Positions 59,011 to 64,000 of a stretch of DNA of 64,000 nt are shown in pieces. Positions within the stretch are counted from its first letter, which is position 1, and every line of letters starts with the position of its first letter. A model generated the notes under the pieces. That model was given only the letters and a program-made list of their open reading frames with translations. It did no database searches and was not told where the DNA came from. Origin of the DNA: Corynebacterium aquatimens (GTDB lineage: Bacteria; Actinomycetota; Actinomycetes; Mycobacteriales; Mycobacteriaceae); the NCBI RefSeq assembly GCF_030408395.1, contig NZ_CP046980.1, positions 496,001 through 560,000 of the forward strand, in the 5' to 3' direction. The position numbers and the translations under genes were made by a program.

Positions 59011-61050
59011 ATGTCTGAAGATGGCGAGGGCGATATCCAGGAGAAGGGCACAGCAGTGGGCACACATCGCCCGCGGGCTGTAGCCGCGTGGCCGATGTAC
59101 GTTGCTTCTGCTGTCGTGGCAGCGGTGGTTGCGGGCGCGCTGTCGTACTCGTTCTTGGGGGAGTCGCTGGCCGCGCTGGGTATTCCTGATCCTGGCGTGA
59201 TTACTACGTTTGGTTTGCCGTTTTTGCGGGGAATGGCATGGATGCTGATGGCGCTCGCGACTGGGTCGTGGATGTTTTCCGCATTCTTGATTCCGCCTGA
59301 CGCGCTTGAGCTTCACGACGCTCACCTGACGGTTGATGGCCACATCGCGTCGCGGACTGCGTCGCTTGCAATGCTTGGTGTGGCCGCTATTTCTTTGGTG
59401 ATGGTCCCACTAGTGTTGTCGGATGTGTCGGGAACCCCATTCGCTGATGTGGTGTTCGCACCCGGATCGTGGGCGTTGGCGCTGGACAAGGTCGCGGACG
59501 CGCAAGTGTGGGGTCTTGTTGCCCTGTTCGCAATGGTGGTGGGTTTCAGCGGTCTCATCGTCGGTGGGGCGAGGGCATCGTGGGGCTCACAGGTGGCGCT
59601 TTTTCTGGGTTCGATCGTCGTGATCATGCCCCTCGGGATGTCTGGGCACTCCGCGGCGGGTGGTAACCACGATTACGGCACGAATTCCTACCTGTGGCAC
59701 CTCACATTCCTCGTGATCTGGGTCGGTGGGCTTATGGCTTTGGTGGCCCATGGCCGACGCCTCGGCCCCCATCAAATTGCCGCGGTGAAGCGTTACTCCG
59801 TGATCGCGCTGTTCGCGTTCTTCGCGATGATGATCTCAGGGGTAGTCAACGCACTTATCCGCGTGCGTATCGACGACCTGTTGTCAACGGCGTACGGGGG
59901 AGTGATCCTGGCTAAGGTCGTTGGTCTTGCGGTGTTGGGGTTGCTTGGCTTTGCGCATCGTCAGATCACCATTCCGCAGCTCGCTACAAAACCCGCGCTA
60001 TTCGGACGCGTGGCATTCGTGGAAGTCTTAGTCATGGCCTTGGTTACGGGGTTGGCGGTGTCGCTGGGGCGCACCCCGCCGCCGGCACCGGTGAATCCGA
60101 ATCTCACCGCGATGGAAATCCAGATGGGCTACAACCTCTATGAGGCGCCGGGCTTTTGGAAGTCCTTCACAATGTGGCGTTTTGAAGTGCTCTTCAGCGT
60201 CATCGCGATTCTGCTCGCTGTGTACTATTTGCACCTCACGCAAAGGGTGAAAGGGTGGGACCACCGTCGCACTGCGTGGTGGCTCGCGGGGTGTGCGTTA
60301 ATCGTGGTGACCTTGTCATCCGGAATCGGTATGTACATGCCTGCGGCGTACTCGATGCACATGGTCGTGCACATGACGCTTTCGATGGGTGTGCCGGTCT
60401 TCCTTGTGATGGGCGCGCCGCTGACGTTGGTGAAAGAAGCTTTCCCCGCGGGCGAATTCAATGCGCGTGCTTGGGTTGAAGCCTTAGAACAATCAACGCT
60501 TCTGCGCGTGGTTACGTATCCGCCGATCAACACTATCCAGTTCCTCGTAATCTTCTACGTGTTGTACTTGTTCCCCAGCTTGTATGCGCTCGCCATCTCG
60601 GAGCATGCCGGCCACGTGATTATGAACCTGGTGTTCTTGGTCTCCGGCTACATCTACTTCTGGGATCTCATCGGTCCGGACCACATTCCGCACCGCCAAA
60701 AGATTCCGATGCGCTTCGCGTGGTTTGTCGGGTCTATGCCGCTGCACTTGTTCATGGGCGTGTACTTGATGCAGCTCAACGTCGTTTTGGCGGAGGACTT
60801 TTACCATTCGCTGCAGTTGCCGTGGGACCCGGACCTGCTCAAGGACCAAAAAGTCGGCGGTGGCATCGGCTGGGGTTCTGGTTCATTCCCGCTGGCCATC
60901 GTCTTCATGATCCTCCTGGTTGGCTGGCTTAAAGAAGACCGAGCCGAGGCGCGGGAGCGGGATCGCCGCGAGGACGAATCGGAAGATGAGGAGTGGCGGG
61001 CCTACAACGAGATGCTTGCGCAGGCGGCAGTCCAGAGGAAACAGCGCTAA
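59011..61050 (+). CDS. ctiP: CopD-CtaG fusion, copper transport and insertion protein for cytochrome aa3
   Basis: A 679-aa membrane protein from ATG 59011. The N-terminal half has about eight helices of the CopD copper-resistance type (LPFLRGMAWMLMALATG, HLTFLVIWVGGLMALVAHGRR). The C-terminal half is the CtaG (caa3 assembly) domain with MYMPAAYSMHMVVHMTLSMGV rich in Met and His, HAGHVIMNLVFLVSGYIYFWDLIGPD and PLHLFMGVYLM. The same two-domain protein in C. glutamicum, CtiP, is needed to supply copper to cytochrome aa3. ctaD is in the same window. The frame upstream of 59011 runs through tRNA-Arg and is not coding. Confidence 0.9.
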   Translation: MSEDGEGDIQEKGTAVGTHRPRAVAAWPMYVASAVVAAVVAGALSYSFLGESLAALGIPDPGVITTFGLPFLRGMAWMLMALATGSWMFSAFLIPPDALELHDAHLTVDGHIASRTASLAMLGVAAISLVMVPLVLSDVSGTPFADVVFAPGSWALALDKVADAQVWGLVALFAMVVGFSGLIVGGARASWGSQVALFLGSIVVIMPLGMSGHSAAGGNHDYGTNSYLWHLTFLVIWVGGLMALVAHGRRLGPHQIAAVKRYSVIALFAFFAMMISGVVNALIRVRIDDLLSTAYGGVILAKVVGLAVLGLLGFAHRQITIPQLATKPALFGRVAFVEVLVMALVTGLAVSLGRTPPPAPVNPNLTAMEIQMGYNLYEAPGFWKSFTMWRFEVLFSVIAILLAVYYLHLTQRVKGWDHRRTAWWLAGCALIVVTLSSGIGMYMPAAYSMHMVVHMTLSMGVPVFLVMGAPLTLVKEAFPAGEFNARAWVEALEQSTLLRVVTYPPINTIQFLVIFYVLYLFPSLYALAISEHAGHVIMNLVFLVSGYIYFWDLIGPDHIPHRQKIPMRFAWFVGSMPLHLFMGVYLMQLNVVLAEDFYHSLQLPWDPDLLKDQKVGGGIGWGSGSFPLAIVFMILLVGWLKEDRAEARERDRREDESEDEEWRAYNEMLAQAAVQRKQR

Positions 61051-61090
61051 GACAGCCGATACGGCGGGCGGACACGCTACTGGTTGAACG

Positions 61091-61128
61091 GCCTGTGGAT
61101 AACTTCGAGTTATCCACAGGCTTTTTTT
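61091..61128 (+). terminator. terminator of ctiP with DnaA-box-like arms (copy 1)
   Basis: GCCTGTGGATAACT, loop TCG, AGTTATCCACAGGC, then seven T: a perfect 14-bp stem. Each arm contains the 9-mer TTATCCACA. Confidence 0.85.
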
Positions 61129-61190
61129 CGGCATCAAAAAAGCCTGTGGATAACTTCGAGTTATCCACAGGCTTTTTTGATGCCGAAAAA
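61124..61190. terminator. 67-nt perfect palindromic hairpin with DnaA-box-like arms (copy 2)
   Basis: The same 14-bp stem and TCG loop as copy 1 but extended by AAAAAA/TTTTTT and CGGCATC/GATGCCG to 32-bp perfect arms. A-run before and T-run after make it a bidirectional terminator; four TTATCCACA sites lie within 100 bp counting copy 1. Confidence 0.8.
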
Positions 61191-61293
61191 TGTTTGTCGG
61201 ATCGCGGGTAATGCTTATGTACATCACGCACAAACGCGTGATGCGAAAACACCAAACATGAAATCAACTCATGAAATTTAAAGGAGAAAAACA

Positions 61294-61986
61294 ATGGCAC
61301 AGCTACCCGTAACAATTTCCGGAAACCTGATTGAAGACCCTCGATTCCTTAAATTCAAAAGCGGTACGACACTGACAAAAATGCGTGTTGCAACATCGCG
61401 CCGGGTTATGACGAATGACCTGGACCCGAACGGCAAGCCCGTGTGGGAAGACACTGATTCCCTTTACCTTGACGTGGAGTGCTGGGGACAGCTCGCGGTG
61501 AACACCCACGTTTCCCTAAAGAAAGGCCTCCCCGTCATCGTGGTGGGGCGTTTGGTCACGGAAAAGTGGGAAGAGACCCTCGAGAATAGTAAGGATGTAG
61601 TGTTCCGCTACCGCACGATTATGAAGGCGAACCAAGTAGCACTGGAACTTAGCCGTCACCAAGCCGCATGGAAGGCGTCCAACGTTCAAGAGCACAGTTT
61701 GGACGAACTCGATGCACCGCGTGTGAAGACGGCTGATGAGATAGCTGAAGCGGAAAATGGAGCGGCTGCCACGACAGCGGACTCATCCGATTCCGGCCAA
61801 TCACACGGAGAGCAAGCAGCCGACCACTCTTCCGGTGCGTCGGATGGCGTGATTCAGCGCAGCATGCCTCTCAACCGCCAGCAGACCGCCCACCTCGAGG
61901 ATCCAAACCAGCAGAACGCGCAGCGTTCACAACAGCAGGAGGACGCGGAAGCGGCAGAGCTGTCAGAAGACACTGTGCCTTACTAA
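61294..61986 (+). CDS. ssb: single-stranded DNA-binding protein (ssb paralogue)
   Basis: A 230-aa protein. The OB fold occupies about residues 1-120 (ISGNLIEDPRFLKFKSGTTLTKMRVA, WEDTDSLYLDVECWG, VSLKKGLPVIVVGRLVTEKW). The rest is an acidic, Gln-rich unstructured tail ending EDTVPY, not the DDIPF-type tip that recruits partners in the main SSB. The sequence differs from the canonical rpsF-ssb-rplI locus, so this is probably an accessory SSB; that is inferred from context only. Preceded by the DnaA-box-like hairpins. Confidence 0.82.
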   Translation: MAQLPVTISGNLIEDPRFLKFKSGTTLTKMRVATSRRVMTNDLDPNGKPVWEDTDSLYLDVECWGQLAVNTHVSLKKGLPVIVVGRLVTEKWEETLENSKDVVFRYRTIMKANQVALELSRHQAAWKASNVQEHSLDELDAPRVKTADEIAEAENGAAATTADSSDSGQSHGEQAADHSSGASDGVIQRSMPLNRQQTAHLEDPNQQNAQRSQQQEDAEAAELSEDTVPY

Positions 61987-62026
61987 ATCCCGGACTAAAT
62001 CCCGGCCGAACGTTGACCGGTGGCAG

Positions 62027-62065
62027 CCTTCACCGGTGAACGTCCCGCATAGCCACCGGTGAAGG
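62027..62065. terminator. inverted repeat between ssb and ettA
   Basis: CCTTCACCGGTG and CACCGGTGAAGG form a perfect 12-bp stem with a 15-nt loop, 40 nt after ssb; no T-run. Confidence 0.5.
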
Positions 62066-62126
62066 TGATGTACCCTTTGTGGTGTTTGAACCTTGAAAAA
62101 TTCTTGCTCCATGAAGGGGAAATTAC

Positions 62127-63797
62127 GTGGCTGAGTTCATCTACACGATGAAAAACGTTCGCAGGGCTATCGGTGACAAAGTCATTCTGGACAACGTCAC
62201 CATGGCCTTTTACCCCGGCGCCAAGATCGGTGTCGTGGGACCCAACGGCGCGGGTAAGTCCTCGCTGCTGAAGATCATGGCGGGCCTGGACCAGCCGAAT
62301 AATGGTGAAGCGTTCTTGGATCCTGGCGCCACCGTCGGAATCCTGCTTCAAGAGCCGCCGTTGAATGAGGAAAAGACGGTTCGTGAGAACGTCGAAGAGG
62401 GTCTCGGCGACATCTTCACCAAGAAGCAGCGATTTGAGGAAATCGCAGCCGAAATGGCAACGAACTACTCCGATGAGCTGATGGAAGAGATGGGCAAGCT
62501 CCAAGAGGAGCTCGATGCCGCGGATGCGTGGGAGGTTGACTCCAAGATCGAGCAGGCCATGGACGCACTGCGTTGCCCGCCGCCGGATGAGCCTGTGACC
62601 CACCTGTCTGGTGGTGAGCGCCGTCGAGTAGCGCTGGCGAAGCTCCTGCTTAGCGAGCCTGACCTGCTTCTTCTTGACGAGCCGACGAACCACTTGGACG
62701 CCGAGAGTGTTCTGTGGCTGGAGAAGCACCTGCAGGACTACCCGGGTGCTGTCTTGGCCGTGACCCACGACCGCTACTTCCTGGACAACGTCGCCCAGTG
62801 GATCTGTGAGGTCGACCGCGGCAAGCTCTACCCGTACGAGGGCAACTACTCCACGTACCTGGAAACGAAAGCTCAGCGCCTTGAGGTTGCAGGTAAGAAA
62901 GACCAGAAGCTGCAAAAGCGTCTGAAGAACGAACTCGAGTGGGTTCGCTCCTCCCCGAAGGCCCGCCAGGCAAAGAACAAGGCCCGCCTGGAGCGCTACG
63001 AGGAAATGGCGGCAGAAGCAGAGAAGTACAAGAAGCTCGACTTCGAAGAAATCCAGATCCCGACCCCGCCGCGTTTGGGTAACAAGGTGGTTGAAGTCAA
63101 GGATCTGGACAAGGGCTTCGATGGCCGCGTGCTTATCGACGATCTGTCGTTCACGCTGCCCCGAAACGGCATCGTCGGTGTGATTGGCCCGAACGGTGTG
63201 GGTAAAACGACCCTCTTCAAGACCATCGTTGGCCTGGAAGAGCCGGACTCGGGAACCGTCGACGTCGGTGAGACCGTGCAGTTGTCATACGTGGACCAGA
63301 ACCGCGCCAACATCGACCCCGAAAAAACCGTGTGGGAAGTCGTCTCCGACGGCTTGGACTACATCCACGTTGGACAGAACGAAATGCCGTCGCGCGCCTA
63401 CCTATCCGCCTTCGGCTTCAAGGGCCCGGACCAGCAGAAACCGTCGAAGGTTCTCTCCGGTGGTGAGCGCAACCGCCTCAACCTGGCTCTGACCCTGAAG
63501 CAGGGCGGAAATCTGATCCTCCTCGACGAGCCGACAAACGACCTCGACGTGGAAACCCTGGGCTCACTAGAGAACGCTCTCCAGCAATTCCCGGGCTGCG
63601 CCGTAGTGATCTCGCACGACCGCTGGTTCCTTGACCGCACCTGCACCCACATCCTGGCCTGGGAAGGCAACATCGAAGAAGGCAAGTGGTTCTGGTTCGA
63701 AGGCAACTTCGGAGACTACGAAAAGAACAAGGTCGAGCGTCTCGGTGAGGAAGCCGCCAAGCCGTCCCGCGTTACGCACCGCAAACTGACCCGTTAG
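62127..63797 (+). CDS. ettA: energy-dependent translational throttle protein EttA (ABC-F)
   Basis: A 556-aa ABC-F protein with two ATPase domains and no membrane segment. First: GPNGAGKSSLLK (about 37), LSGGERRRVAL, LLLDEPTNHLD. Linker (P-site tRNA interaction motif) about 245-300, rich in Lys and Arg. Second: GPNGVGKTTLFK (about 354), LSGGERNRLNLA, LLDEPTNDLD. It binds the ribosomal E site and gates the first peptide bond according to ADP/ATP level. GTG start at 62127 with GAAGGGG upstream. Strong codon bias suggests high expression. Confidence 0.94.
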   Translation: MAEFIYTMKNVRRAIGDKVILDNVTMAFYPGAKIGVVGPNGAGKSSLLKIMAGLDQPNNGEAFLDPGATVGILLQEPPLNEEKTVRENVEEGLGDIFTKKQRFEEIAAEMATNYSDELMEEMGKLQEELDAADAWEVDSKIEQAMDALRCPPPDEPVTHLSGGERRRVALAKLLLSEPDLLLLDEPTNHLDAESVLWLEKHLQDYPGAVLAVTHDRYFLDNVAQWICEVDRGKLYPYEGNYSTYLETKAQRLEVAGKKDQKLQKRLKNELEWVRSSPKARQAKNKARLERYEEMAAEAEKYKKLDFEEIQIPTPPRLGNKVVEVKDLDKGFDGRVLIDDLSFTLPRNGIVGVIGPNGVGKTTLFKTIVGLEEPDSGTVDVGETVQLSYVDQNRANIDPEKTVWEVVSDGLDYIHVGQNEMPSRAYLSAFGFKGPDQQKPSKVLSGGERNRLNLALTLKQGGNLILLDEPTNDLDVETLGSLENALQQFPGCAVVISHDRWFLDRTCTHILAWEGNIEEGKWFWFEGNFGDYEKNKVERLGEEAAKPSRVTHRKLTR

Positions 63798-63817
63798 AGC
63801 TCTCACGAGCTCTAACG
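63792..63817. terminator. hairpin overlapping the ettA stop
   Basis: CGTTAGAGCTC, loop TCAC, GAGCTCTAACG: an 11-bp perfect stem that includes the ettA stop codon. No T-run. Confidence 0.55.
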
Positions 63818-63918
63818 AGGAAAACAACAAAGGACGAGCTCTAACGAGGAAAACCCACCAAGCGCGAGCTCTAACGAGGAACCCCCCAAGCGCGAGCTCG
63901 CACGAGCAAGTAGAAAAG
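63806..63918. repeat. about 3.5 tandem copies of a 28-30 bp unit after ettA
   Basis: CGAGCTCTAACGAGGAA is repeated three times (63806, 63835, 63865) with variable A/C-rich fillers, then a degenerate fourth CGAGCTCGCACGAG. Each unit can pair with the others' GAGCTC cores. Confidence 0.75.
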
Positions 63919-63929
63919 GTATTTGAGAC

Positions 63930-64000
63930 ATGTCTGCTGAACAGATCGAGCACATCGAGGCCCACAACTTCATTCCGCTGCGGTGGAACGACTTTGACCG
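63930..64000 (+). CDS. thioesterase-like (hotdog fold) protein, N-terminal part (cut by window edge)
   Basis: ATG 63930 opens MSAEQIEHIEAHNFIPLRWN and runs DFDR into the window edge. The phrase PLRWNDFDR resembles the beginning of 4HBT acyl-CoA thioesterases (RWxDxDxxGHxNN). In corynebacteria a thioesterase commonly follows ettA. Too little is present to be certain. Confidence 0.5.
   Translation, partial: MSAEQIEHIEAHNFIPLRWNDFD

Larger units (their letters stand above)
61051..61293. other. ctiP-ssb intergenic region with large palindromes
   Basis: A 243-bp gap with two tandem copies of a hairpin whose arms contain TTATCCACA, and a further small hairpin CATCACGC/GCGTGATG (61222-61243) in the ssb leader. 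AAAGGAGA precedes the ssb ATG. Confidence 0.7.

Noticed and set aside
61091..61190. Chromosomal replication origin
   Set aside because: DnaA-like boxes are present, but dnaA, dnaN, recF and gyrB are not nearby and the boxes are arms of terminator-like hairpins.
63806..63918. CRISPR-like spaced repeats after ettA
   Set aside because: Units are 28-30 bp with only short, similar A/C-rich fillers; no unique spacers of equal length and no cas genes.

Overview
The window is a 64 kb stretch of a Corynebacterium chromosome (high G+C actinobacterium). Evidence: a ramA regulator whose inferred length (282 aa) matches its C. glutamicum counterpart; the cysE-cysK/ramA/murA order next to an rrn operon; a DUF3618 protein; an actinobacterial-length 23S rRNA with no tRNA in the 16S-23S spacer; and a class Ib nrdHIE-nrdF cluster followed by ctaD. 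I cannot name the species. Nearly all of the window is ordinary core genome. The accessory parts are one small island in a tRNA-His gene and a pair of HNH endonuclease paralogues.

Layout. 0-5.7 kb: end of a GT87-type mannosyltransferase, acyl-CoA ligase, ZIP metal transporter, SDR, first DUF222-HNH gene, YccF protein. 5.8-6.3 kb: tRNA-Glu, two identical tRNA-Asp, tRNA-Phe. 6.4-10.8 kb: small acetyltransferase, cysE-cysK (cysteine synthesis), ramA (carbon regulator), murA (peptidoglycan). 10.9-16.8 kb: rrn operon. 17-20.3 kb: ABC exporter (ATPase plus large FtsX permease). 20.4-24.5 kb: paired fluoride channel subunits, pgm, MauE-DsbA type oxidative-folding pair, tRNA-Ala. 24.6-29.6 kb: second DUF222-HNH gene, alkyltransferase, fructosamine-kinase family protein, nadE, sugar MFS transporter. 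29.7-36.7 kb: zinc-free L36, nrdH-I-E-F, ctaD with a structured leader. 36.7-41.4 kb: serB, DinG-type helicase, pncB. 41.4-47.8 kb: clpS, DUF2017, P1 peptidase, rhomboid protease, MarR regulator, murI, MBL hydrolase, rph, rdgB. 47.8-52.9 kb: membrane proteins, tRNA-Leu, bcp, DUF3618, pncA, aquaporin, tRNA-Lys, L,D-transpeptidase. 53.0-56.9 kb: island in tRNA-His carrying an AhpD-like protein, a LysE exporter, an integrase remnant and an IS1249-like element. 56.9-64 kb: orn, SDR, small acidic protein, tRNA-Arg, CopD-CtaG fusion (ctiP), ssb paralogue, ettA, start of a thioesterase-like gene.

How the genes fit together: the window holds both ctaD (cytochrome aa3 subunit I) and ctiP (copper transport and insertion for that oxidase); NAD salvage and synthesis genes pncA, pncB and nadE; cell-wall genes murA, murI and an L,D-transpeptidase; and RNA turnover and nucleotide hygiene genes rph, orn and rdgB.

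The most unusual signal is not a gene. The non-palindromic 11-mer CGTCGATAAGC occurs 21 times exactly (10 on one strand, 11 on the other), about once per 3 kb, against about 0.03 expected by chance, mostly inside coding sequence and without conserved flanks. Other signals worth a look are a perfect 67-nt hairpin with DnaA-box-like arms before ssb, mutually exclusive hairpins just before ctaD, and an IS whose right end is duplicated inside an intact target-site duplication.
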